Source: Beta vulgaris subsp. vulgaris (lineage: Eukaryota > Streptophyta > Magnoliopsida > Caryophyllales > Amaranthaceae). Taken from it: a DNA stretch of 64,000 nt. The notes below the pieces were generated by a model. It had not been told where the DNA came from. It did no database searches and saw only the letters and a program-made list of their open reading frames with translations. Positions 55,293-64,000 of the stretch are shown in pieces. The stretch is taken from the NCBI RefSeq assembly GCF_026745355.1, contig NC_079206.1, positions 11,500,779 through 11,564,778 of the forward strand, in the 5' to 3' direction. Numbering within the stretch: the first letter of the stretch is position 1; each line of letters opens with the position of its first letter. A program made the translations under genes and the position numbers.

Positions 55293-56726
55293 CAATAATT
55301 AATGGTTGGTCCATAACTAAGTGGAAAATGTATTTTCACTTTAATTTTAAAAATTATATTAGTACATAGGATAAATTATTTTGTCGCTCTTTTTATGTCT
55401 TAAATATTATTTTATTTAATATTTATAAGTATTTACACCATGATATCCAAGATTGTATAATCACATGTTAAATTTATGAAACAAAAATTCTCATAATATA
55501 ACTTACAATTCAGATAGTTTACCAGTTGCTATATATACAAATACATGCAAAAGTCCCATTCTAATAATTTAAAGATGATTTGCACCCATTACAGGAAGAA
55601 AAAAATGAGAAAAGCCACGAATTTAGTATTTTATTTTATCCATTAAAAAAATCAACTTGAAAATTAAATTTTCGTAAAACCTCACTTTTTTCAAAAAGAA
55701 AAAAAACTGCCTTTTTTATTGCTTTTTTTCTTCATAAAAAAGGCATAAGTTCCAGATAAAGAAAACTTGCAATGAATACAACACAACAAACTAAACGATG
55801 TATAATTATGGATGCGTAAATCCTAAATAATTTCAAATAACAAAGCTAATTAAAATTTGAATATTACAGGTAAATCAATTTATGAATATGTATTAGCATA
55901 TTTGATTAAACAATATAGAAGAAGCAATGAACAAATTCTAAAACAATATAGTAAAACAGATAAAATAAGAAATATAATAATTTATGATTGAAGAGATAAG
56001 TGATAACTTGGGCGACGACACAAGATAGAGGGCAACATGAATAACATAAATTTATGCATAAATTAGTAATTGATAACGGCAAGAAATCGTCTCAAACTTG
56101 AACTCAATTCTTTATGTCCTTCTCTAAAATCACCTTCAGTTCCATAAAATTCATCAGCTCGAATATCAACATAAATTAAAGAAAATTAAAAAGACAAAGT
56201 TGGGAGGGATTGCACTTCAAAGTTTAACAAAATCTAATAAAAGATAGAGAATGTTGTTTGCTTTGCCTGAACTGTCCAAAATTGATGTCTTCCTATTTAG
56301 ATTTAAGGAAAAAGGATTGGGATCAAGAATTTTTTGGATGCTTTTTTAATGGATAAGGAAATTCAGTAGAATAGAGGATGGTGTGAGCCGTAAACATAGC
56401 GTTTGAAGAGAATAGGGTCAATATTACCTATTTGTGTGTTTGGATATGGTATATGATTTAGGAAATAACATGTGGGACTAGTTTAACGAGAAAAACGTCT
56501 AGGAGTAAGACAAATTATCTATAAGAAAAAACTTTACTAAAAGTTAAAAAAGATTAGCAAAATTATTTGTTAAGTTAACTGCACCATAAGATTAAAATTA
56601 TTAATGAATATGTCATTTATTATAAAATAAATGAAACATGGGGCCGGGGGAGGATTAAGGAGAGGATAGAGATAGAGAGAAATAAAAAGAGGAACTATGT
56701 GATGAAGATGAGATAAAAGAGAAGTG
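55293..56726. other. Gene-free AT-rich stretch
   Basis: No gene, repeat pair or motif that I can support on either strand. Confidence 0.4.
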
Positions 56727-56993
56727 CTCCCTCCAGGTTTATTAGTTTACCCACTACTTTCGGCATAGAGTTTTAAAAGAAATAGATATGTGGGTCATAG
56801 AAGGAAAGATAAATTATTAATTTATTGGCATATCGTATTGTGTTGTGGGCAAACAAAAGTTGAATGAGAAAGTGAAAATAATAATAATAAACAAGTAGTA
56901 AGACCATTCCAAAAAACAGAAAAAAAAAACTGTATAAGCTAATAAGGGACATCTCAAAAAGGAAAGTGGGCAAACTAATAAAACCAGAGGGAC
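56727..56993. mobile_element. MITE, ~267 bp, CTCCCTCC ends
   Basis: The left end CTCCCTCCAGGTTTATTAGT and, on the opposite strand, the right end GTCCCTCTGGTTTTATTAGT match over about 30 bp, continuing TTTACCCACT/TTTGCCCACT. This is Stowaway-like. A TA duplication is not clear. Confidence 0.75.
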
Positions 56994-57465
56994 TAATTTT
57001 CAATTAAAGTAACGTGTCTTTTATTATGAAACATCCTAAAACAGCAAGTGTTTTGTGTATTTTAGAATGGATAAAATATATTTATTAATTAAATTACTAT
57101 TGAAGTTCTTAAAAATTTCTAATACATAATTATAAAAATATCTTTTAATCCTCAAATAATTTCACGGGAGTGTAAATATTTGGGTATTCGTGCACATATA
57201 GTTGAGCTAACGTTCGTAATCGTAAGGAGTAATTCGTTGCAAACTTTACTTGGATGGGTAACACGTACTTTTAAATTATTTACCCAGTGTGATGATCTTA
57301 TTATGTAACATAGTTAATATAGTTAATTGTTTAGTTTACAATTAAATTTGTTTACTATTTTATTAATTGTTTGTGAATTTGTACATCATATTAATATATC
57401 ATATTTAAATGCAACCACTTTTAAAAAATAGTCAATCATTACCATTAAAATATAAGTATATTTAT

Positions 57466-57509
57466 TGAATAAAAACTTCGTGTGCATTTTGCACGGGTCC
57501 AAAAACTAG
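57466..57509 (+). other. Helitron 3' terminus (second family)
   Basis: GTGCA-TTT-TGCAC hairpin (about 57482-57494), GGGTCCAAAAA and CTAG (57506-57509), then T. It shares GCACGGGTCC-AAAACTAG with the autonomous Helitron at 3356-3374, suggesting a non-autonomous relative. The 5' end was not located. Confidence 0.6.
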
Positions 57510-57641
57510 TACAACAACAAACAAAAAACTACACCTACTCATTTCTTGCCACTACAGCTAGATTATTTTTTCTCTCCTCTTCTTCTCTCTCATACCAACC
57601 CTTGAACCCTTGTCTTCTCTAGCAACCAAGTAAATGGCTTA

Positions 57642-58165
57642 ATCAGTTAGGGACTGTCATGGATGATTTCATCCATGATAAGCCCCCTTTTCCCTTTTAT
57701 TTTTAGTTTTTAATTTATTTTCTTGTTTTGTTGAATAAATTAATATCTCTTTATGAGATATCTTCAAACCCTGTTATGGGGTTTTTAGTCTCTGTTGTGG
57801 AGATCTCCTTCTCCCCTATGGGAGTTGTGAGTTTGGTTGTTTTGTTTTTAGGTATGAGAAATTGTTCTTATTGGTTGACGTTCAAGAGTTTACATGAAGA
57901 TATTGGAATCTCGGATGCGGTTAACATGGCTCGATCAAGAATGTTCTTCCCAAACTATGTCAGAATGATATACTTCCTCATCAATAGCTGTTTGATTCAG
58001 CAAATACAAGGGGGCTGCGCTGTATTGCTTGATCTGGTTCATTATAGTTTCTTCGAAGACGAATTTGATTTAACCTTGTTTAATTATATCTTGTTTTTTT
58101 TTTAATATTTATTGTAGATGCCGTTTGGCCTTCAATTAATAAAATTTCTCTTTAAAAAAAATAAA
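57642..58165 (+). mobile_element. 5'-truncated retroposon (LINE-like 3' end) with 11-bp TSD
   Basis: TAAATGGCTTA occurs at 57631-57641 and again at 58166-58176. The inserted ~524 bp ends AATTAATAAAATTTCTC then an A-rich run, a typical plant LINE or processed-transcript tail. A 125-codon open frame inside (57728-58105) has no recognised domain. Target duplication plus A-rich tail supports insertion by LINE machinery. The source is unidentified. Confidence 0.75.
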
Positions 58166-58470
58166 TAAATGGCTTATGCCAATGAGACACAAGGAGGGTC
58201 GCTACAGCTAGATTATGAGCACATTTCACCTTGTTTCTAGGATCATTAATAATTTTTAGTGAATTTAAATTAGCTAAGAACAAGAGGATATCACTTAGAA
58301 TTGCTCTGCTCTCCGGTGCAGATGAGTTGAGTTTTTGTACCCCTTTCAGAATTTCCACTGAGTCTGTCCAAACTCCTATCTCTTATTTGTCTTTGAATAG
58401 CTGCTTTAATTTTGGTTATGTCTGATATAAACTAGTTTCTCAATTTTTTTAGTTTAACCATTTAAATTTT

Positions 58471-58760
58471 GGAAAAATTGACATGAATGATCCCAACTTT
58501 CACCAATCTTCTAAAAATAATCCCAACTTTGGATTATTTTAGAATAAACCTAATTTCAGGGAGTACCTTCTCAAAATAATCCAAACTATTAATTTTCTAT
58601 ATATTATAGACCTAAAAGGGATTAGTATATGCAAGAAAAGTGATACTTCGGTTTATTTTGAGAAGATTCCCTCAAAGTTTGGATAATTCTGGAATAATCC
58701 AAAGTTGGGATTATTTTGAGAAGACAGCAGAAAGTTGGGATTGTTCCTGTCAATTTTTCC
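58471..58760. mobile_element. Mutator-type MITE, 290 bp, perfect 9-bp TSD
   Basis: Arms of about 120 bp are inverted copies: GGAAAAATTGACATGAA...CCCAACTTTGGATTATTT at the left and GGAAAAATTGACAGGAA...CCCAACTTTGGATTATTC on the other strand. TTAAATTTT is duplicated at 58462-58470 and 58761-58769. A nine-base duplication is characteristic of Mutator-like insertion. Non-coding. Confidence 0.9.
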
Positions 58761-58796
58761 TTAAATTTTTGCTATTATTTATAATTTCTACTTTGA

Positions 58797-58893
58797 TTAT
58801 ATTATATATATAATATATATAATATATATATATATTATATATATATATATAAATTATAATATATATATATTATTATATTATATATATATATAA
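58797..58893. repeat. TA microsatellite
   Basis: Nearly pure TATATA with occasional ATTATA. It is the target in which the SINE at 58896 sits. Confidence 0.9.
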
Positions 58894-58895
58894 AG

Positions 58896-59095
58896 ATGAG
58901 GAGGTAACTCATCATGTGGTAGAGCACTCCCCTCTGATCTCTGAGGTCAGGGGTTCGATCCTTACCCCCAGCATTATGTTGGGGTATTTCCTTAGCATGC
59001 TTTGCATGCATTACCAGCCAATGTGCTGGTAGTTCCTACAAGGCTAGTAGCCTTGGTAGGAGTTAGCCCTTGGGCTGACTTAATTTCCCAATCAA
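58896..59095 (+). mobile_element. tRNA-derived SINE
   Basis: The head has Pol III promoter boxes: A box TAACTCATCATGTGGTAGAG (58905-58924), compare tRNA TAGCTCAGTTGGTAGAG, and B box GGTTCGATCC (58952-58961), at normal spacing. The 3' body contains a self-complementary ACCAGCCAATGTGCTGGTAG and ends CCCAATCAATATAT. The cloverleaf is not maintained (acceptor arms do not pair), so it is not a functional tRNA gene. It has no coding capacity; SINEs move using LINE enzymes. Confidence 0.75.
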
Positions 59096-59101
59096 TATAT
59101 A

Positions 59102-59140
<39 letters not shown>

Positions 59141-59143
59141 TTA
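59095..59143. repeat. AT then AAT microsatellite at the SINE tail
   Basis: (AT)n is followed by (AAT)n directly at the SINE 3' end. It is tail-derived or pre-existing target sequence. Confidence 0.85.
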
Positions 59144-59472
59144 AATCTTAATAACTTGTTGGATTTGTCTTTTATATATAAATCCAAAATCTCAACTTTT
59201 TATATTAATTTTATACCTAATTACATATGTAATTGCTCAAAGGTATGCATTTACAAATGTTCAAAAAGCAAATGGTAGAACTAAGAAGAGAAAGTTCCTC
59301 CCATACAACATTTAACTCCCCATAATATGTAGAAATTGACATAGTTTTAGTTTGCTCACAACGCGCATTGGAAGATTTGATCTGTTGAATTCTAGGGTCG
59401 TTTACAATAGAGAAACGTTGTTTAAGTTGATCACATAATCTGCTAGGTTCACAATATTTAGTTTTTTTGGGC

Positions 59473-59821
59473 TGAATAAGTAAGAAATTTTATTGATCAA
59501 AGAACTGGATTACACCCAAAGCTTGTAGGAGTTACACAATTTACTAATATGGGCTACAACCCAGAATATAAAAATAATCTACTTCTAATAATATATGTAT
59601 CTTTACAAGATATATCTCCTTTTATCTCCCTGCTCTTTCTCTCAATCTTTTTTTTTCAAGCTAATCAATCATAAACAAAACTCATTATATATAAGCTAAA
59701 CTATGATAAATAAATGAGGGATGATATTTATCACAATATTTAACCACTCTTCATATTTAGTATATGTTATTTAAAGCTAACTAACTTTAGAATTTTCCAA
59801 ATTAAAGTTTGGTGTTCAACA
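59473..59821 (-). repeat. 3' LTR of the decayed copia element (~349 bp)
   Basis: On the minus strand it begins TGTTGAACACC right after the polypurine tract TTTGAGGGGGGG (59834-59822). The proposed end, ACTTATTCA at 59473, follows an AATAAAATT signal. The start is well supported; the end is inferred because no second LTR is available. Confidence 0.65.
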
Positions 59822-59949
59822 CCCCCCCTCAAACTTTAGTTATCATTCCAAACATTTCTCTCAACCTTTTGAATGCGTCTAGAGATAGGGGTTTTGTAAA
59901 AATGTCTGCTACTTGCTCAGTTGTATTACAATACTTGAGCTCAATTGTT

Positions 59950-61424
59950 CCTTGCTTGACTTGATCTCATAGGAAATGAATCCGAGTATCAATATGTTTA
60001 CTTCTCCCATGTTGTACTGGATTCTTAGCAAGTTTTATCGCTGATACATTATCTACATAGAATGTAGTTGGTCCTTCTTTAACATGTCCGGTTTCTTTCA
60101 GTACGTTCCTCAACCATAAACCTTCACATACGACAAATGAAGATGCTATATATTCTGCTTCGCAACTTGATCGATAATGCCACAACTGGTTGTTTTTTCG
60201 AACTCCAAGTGAAAGCAAATGAACCTAGATATAAAGCATATCCACTTGTACTTTTTCTCTCATCTTGATCTCCATCCCAATCACTATCTGAATAGCCAAA
60301 TAATGTTGCTTCATCTTCATAAGAATAAAACATCCTATAATCTAAGGTACCCTTAATATACCTTAGTATTCTCTTTGCAGTGCACCAATGTGATTCTTTT
60401 GGTGTCTCCATACATCTACTAACCAGCCCGACTCCATATACAATGTCAGGCCTTATGATAGTGAGATATCTTAAACTTCCAACTAGACTCTTGTATAAAG
60501 TTGGATTATTCAATTTTCCTTCTCCAACTTTCGTCATCTTAAACCTTGTTGCGACAGGAGTGCTCATGGGTTTGCATGAGTCCATTTTGAACTTTTCAAG
60601 AATCTCTTTTGCATATTTCTTTTGTGAAATGAAAATTCCATCTTCACTTTGTTGGACTTCTATCCCAAGAAAGAAATTTATTAGCCCACAATCAGTCATT
60701 TCAAATTCTTTGAATATTGCCACTTTGAAGTCTTCAAACATACTTTTATTGTTCCCAATGATCAACATATAAACTTACTATAAGAATATCATCACCATTT
60801 TTCCTCATAGAGACAGCATGTTCGTACAGGCATTTGGTAAAACCAATTTGTATCAAATATCATCAATTCTTGCATTCCATGCACGAGGTGCTTGTTTTAA
60901 ACGATAAAGTGCCTTTTTCAAGCGGAGCACTTTATCTTCTTATCCCTTGATAATGAAACCTTCTGATTGTTCTACATAGACTTCTTCTTCGAGAATGCCA
61001 TTTAGGAATGCAGATTTAACTTCAAGCTAATATATCTTCCATTTATGATGTGCTGCAAGTGAAATCAACAATCTCATTGTATCTAATCGAGCTACGGGAG
61101 CAAATACTTCATCATAATCAACTCCATATTTTTGCTTGTAACCTTTTGCTACAAGTCTTGCCTTGTATCTGTCAATGCTTCCATCAACACCTCTCTTGAT
61201 CTTATATACCCATTTTACACCAATAGCCTTTTGACCTTTTGGTAATGTAGCAAGCTCTCATCTATCATTTTTCTCTATTCATTGGATCTCCTCTTTCATA
61301 GCAGATATCCATTCTTTTTCTCCAACAGTTTGTTCAAAATCGATGGGTTCATGATCTGTAAATAGACAAAATAAATCTACTTCTTCAACTTCAGTTGTGT
61401 TCTCATAAATGTCTCTTAGGCTTC
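59950..61424 (-). pseudogene. RT and RNase H region of the decayed copia element
   Basis: RT pieces are scattered over frames from about 61320 (EWISAMKEEIQ-like) to 60770. The catalytic YVDD is damaged by a small deletion at about 60766-60775 (reads YVD, then LIIGNNKSMFEDF in another frame). It continues CGLINFFLGIEV, QKKYAKEILEKFKMDSCKPM and GSLRYLTIIRPDI. RNase H has GYSDSDWDGDQDERKSTSGY (about 60300-60240), a frame change near 60190, then SCEAEYIASSFVVCEGLWLR and YVDNVSAIKLAKNPVQHGRS. It is non-functional. Confidence 0.88.
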
Positions 61425-62543
61425 TCATCTTAATAAGAGTTTTTGATGATGAGCCTGATCCTTCTCTTGATGATGATGACGATGAATCATTATTATTTCT
61501 TGGAGTGCTTGGTGGAGTTTGTTAGAATTCTTCTCTGTAACATCATTATACTCTTCAAACACAATTTTCTCTTTCTTCATTTCTATTTCGTGTTCATCCC
61601 ATTTCCAAGATTCTCCTTTGCTGAATATTACATCCCTACTCTCAATCTGCTTTCCAGTTATTGGATTATATAATTTATAAGCTTTTGATTGTGAACTGTA
61701 TCCAATGAAGATACATTTTTCACCACGATCGTCCAACTTCTTTATTTGTGCCTCGGGTATTTGAGCATAGGCTATGCACCCAAATACTCTCAAATGTTCA
61801 ACATTTGGCTTTTCACCACTCCATGCTTCCTGTGAAGTCATATTTTTCACACTTTTTGTAGGACAACGATTAAGAATATAAGGTGTCCAAGCAACAACTT
61901 CTGCCCAGAATTGCTTCGAAAATCCCCTTTCTTTCAAGATGCTTCGCGTCATGTCTAGAATTGTTCAATTCTTTCTTTCAGCAATTCCATTTTGTTGTGG
62001 TGTATAAGAGGCTGTAAATTGTTGTTGTATTCCAGTAGCTTTGCAATAATTTTTAAATACAGTCGATTTATATTCACCCCCTCGATCTGATCTTACGATT
62101 TTCAACTTATATCCACTTTCTAGCTCCACTAAAGCCTTAAATTGCATAAATGTATCAAATGCAACTGATTTCTCTTTCAACATATACACCCATAATTTTC
62201 TGCTATAATCATCGATGAAGGTAATAAAATAACGATTACCTCCTAAAGATATCGGTTCCAGTGGTCCACAAATATCTGTGTATACCAATTCCAATGGTGC
62301 TTTTGCTCTCCATGATAATCCCTTCTGAAATGGAAGTCTTGCTTGTTTTCCAGCCATTCATATCTCACAAACTTGTTTAGGATGTTCAATGGTAGGCAAA
62401 CAATGCACCATATTATTCAATTGCAAAAGCTTTAAGCCATTGAAATGCAAAAGCCCAAAACGTTTATGCCATTTCCATGACTCATTCTCTATAACACCAT
62501 AGAAACATTTTTGTATCTCGATGTTAAGTTGCAGCGGAAACAT
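61425..62543 (-). pseudogene. Integrase region of the decayed copia element
   Basis: Zinc region: WHKRFGLLHFNGLKLL and PKQVCEI (about 62470-62358), with the expected H of GH replaced by L. Catalytic motifs are LVYTDICGPLEP, VRSDRGGEYKST and TPQQNGIAERKN. Stops at about 62358 and 61964 split three open pieces. The C-terminal part reads ILNRCPTKSVKNMTSQEAWS and GEKCIFIGYSSQSKAYKLYN. Confidence 0.88.
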
Positions 62544-62699
62544 GCGATTTTCCTCGTCATTTTTTATTGAGCAATAAGTCTTCCACTCTTATCTTTAAGT
62601 TGAAGATTATTACCCTCCATATGAATAATATATCCTTTTTCAAGGAGTTATCCAATACTAAGGATATTACTTTTGATATTAGGCACATAATAAACATTA

Positions 62700-63190
62700 G
62701 AAATGGATTCTTCATTTCCATTCTTTTGATATATTCGTATTTTCCTTTACCTTTAACTTGGATGAATCTCCCAAGCTTACATTGCCTTGTACCTTCTCAT
62801 CAAGGTCGATAAAATATTCTCTTCTGCCACACATGTGGTTACTCGCACCAGAATCGAAAAACCACATGTTGTGCGGATTACTAGCTTCTTCATGTGCTAT
62901 CAACAATGTAGGACTTTCTTCAATATTTTTAGATGATTCAGCGAAATTCAAGCGATTTACCTAATCCTTTTGTTTGCTGCAACATTCAGATGCATAATAT
63001 CCATATTTTTGACAATTATAGCATTGAATGTTTTTTGTCTTACCACGTTCATTAAAACTCTTTCCTCCTCTGTTTAACCCTCTTCCATGGCCAAAACTTC
63101 TCTCATTATTTTGGTTGCAAGGTTGGTAGTTACCACAACCTCTACCTCCTCGTCCTCGAAAATTGCCTCGTTGATTTCCACTCTTTGTTC
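62700..63190 (-). pseudogene. Gag tail and protease of the decayed copia element, truncated
   Basis: Gag tail: GNQRGNFRGRGGRGCGNYQP then a zinc knuckle CYNCQKYGYYASECC in which the usual histidine is tyrosine. A stop follows (at about 62960), then the protease active site WFFDSGASNHMCGRREYFID. Homology ends abruptly near 63190 with the start of Gag missing. Confidence 0.85.
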
Positions 63191-64000
63191 ATTTTATAAC
63201 AATATTGATATAAGTGCTTGTTCTGTTATAGTCGGTCCTGACCTTTATATTGGAACTTTTGCATCCATGTTATATGATATTTGCTTGTGATTGCAACTTT
63301 TGCCTGTTATTAACTTGTCAAATTGTCATTTATGCGTCGTCCTATAATCGCGTTTAGCAAACAATAGAAAATTCGTCAATTGGCCAATATGTCGTCTAAA
63401 TCCCCCAAAAACGTGTCGGGGAGTAATGCGCTAAGCGCATTAAGTTGCGCCTGATGCACCACTCTCGCACCAGAGGCATGGTTGTGCGTCGGGCGCAGCA
63501 CTGTTGCATGGCACGTTGTCTGTGCATCGCATGCGTTTTGTCGATTTAGTCGTCGTAATGGACGATCCTACCTTCTTTCCTATGTTTGTTTGTTTGCATT
63601 CGCGTAGTACATGGTCTAATCAAAGGTATCACCTAATTAAAAAAACAATCAGTCTTTTCATGCAAGGCCGAGTCTGTCCTAAAAGTACATCTAAAGTGGT
63701 CATTGTAGAGTTAGAGTTGTCATGCATGTCTACCTCTTCCCACTTTCTCTCTGTTGTTCAACTAATCTTCCCTATCAATTCTATGCAATCATATTCAACC
63801 AATTTGAAAAACTTATATTTTTCAAAATCAATCCTAAATGAGCGTCTATACTACCTTATTCGAAGACAGTTGCTAATACTTACCACATATTGGAAAAAAA
63901 AGTTTCAAAATTAATCCATCATCTTTTCCTACCAAAAGATAAAAACAAGGGGAATTTCGAAAATCTAAGCCCATCCTAAACACCTTCATTCAATCCAATC
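63191..64000. other. Unassigned sequence at the window end
   Basis: 63420-63540 is relatively GC-rich with GCGC-containing small palindromes (TGCGCTAAGCGCA). A 136-codon plus-strand open frame (63504-63914) has no motif I recognise. It may be part of the element that cut the copia Gag. Confidence 0.3.

Larger units (their letters stand above)
59473..63190 (-). mobile_element. Decayed Ty1/copia retrotransposon, minus strand, cut off in gag
   Basis: On the minus strand the order is Gag tail, protease, integrase, RT, RNase H, polypurine tract, 3' LTR. Sequence features (GRGGRG-rich Gag tail, CGLINFFLGIEV, YVDN...AIKLAKNPV) fit a Tork/Tnt1-like copia element. Frameshifts and stops are frequent. 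Gag homology stops near 63190 and no 5' LTR follows within the window. Confidence 0.9.

Noticed and set aside
58896..58970. Functional tRNA gene
   Set aside because: A and B boxes are present but the acceptor and T-arm pairings fail, and a SINE-like body and tail follow.
63504..63914. 136-codon plus-strand open frame as a host gene
   Set aside because: No recognisable motif, promoter or splice context, and it lies next to a broken retrotransposon.

Overview
The window is nuclear DNA from a flowering plant, almost certainly a eudicot. It is AT-rich, has spliceosomal GT-AG introns, and is packed with plant-type transposable elements: Helitrons, Tat-type and copia LTR retrotransposons, an L1-type LINE with a terminal RNase H, hAT, CACTA, Mutator-like and Stowaway-like elements, and a tRNA-derived SINE. 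I cannot name the species. I see no complete host gene. Host sequence appears only as exon-sized fragments.

Layout. 1-3374: 3' part of an autonomous but decayed Helitron (Rep plus PIF1-type helicase) with a clean 3' hairpin and CTAG end. 3.4-9.9 kb: small elements, including a long-arm inverted-repeat element (3869-4306), a hAT MITE with an 8-bp target duplication (5411-5970), a minus-strand Helitron end (6056) and three copies of a ~270-bp repeat. 9.9-18.8 kb: a mosaic of unrelated exon fragments with intact splice sites. Recognisable pieces are an EPF-like peptide (+), mitochondrial-type malate dehydrogenase (-) and a chromatin-remodeller-like cysteine motif (-); several others are unidentified. 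19.18-29.69 kb: a long-terminal-repeat-arm Mutator-like element split by a 9.4-kb Tat-lineage Ty3/gypsy retrotransposon with identical-looking LTRs and GTCAA target duplications. This retrotransposon carries a four-exon antisense accessory gene. 29.7-30.6 kb: a MITE and a short Helitron.

31.8-35.1 kb: a minus-strand hAT-type transposase pseudogene interrupted by an 871-bp CACTA element (TSD TTG on the plus strand). 36.47-42.80 kb: a near full-length but dead L1-type LINE with poly(A) and a ~20-bp target duplication. 43.96-44.49 kb: a short minus-strand Helitron. 44.70-49.33 kb: a complete copia element whose single 1366-codon polyprotein is open from end to end. It has 240-bp LTRs differing at about two positions and TAAAT target duplications, and is the only element here that looks potentially active. 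49.3-58.8 kb: short Helitrons (one with a duplicated 5' end), MITEs, tandem duplications, a 5'-truncated retroposon with an 11-bp TSD, and a 290-bp Mutator-type MITE with a perfect 9-bp TSD. 58.9-59.1 kb: a SINE inside AT microsatellite. 59.47-63.19 kb: a decayed minus-strand copia element cut off in gag. 63.2-64 kb: unassigned.

The genes do not form a host pathway. They are element-encoded replication and integration machinery. The relative order of several insertions can be read directly: MULE before Tat element, hAT before CACTA, and an older repeat before the intact copia. The most unusual items are the spliced antisense gene inside the Tat element and the exon-fragment mosaic at 10-19 kb.
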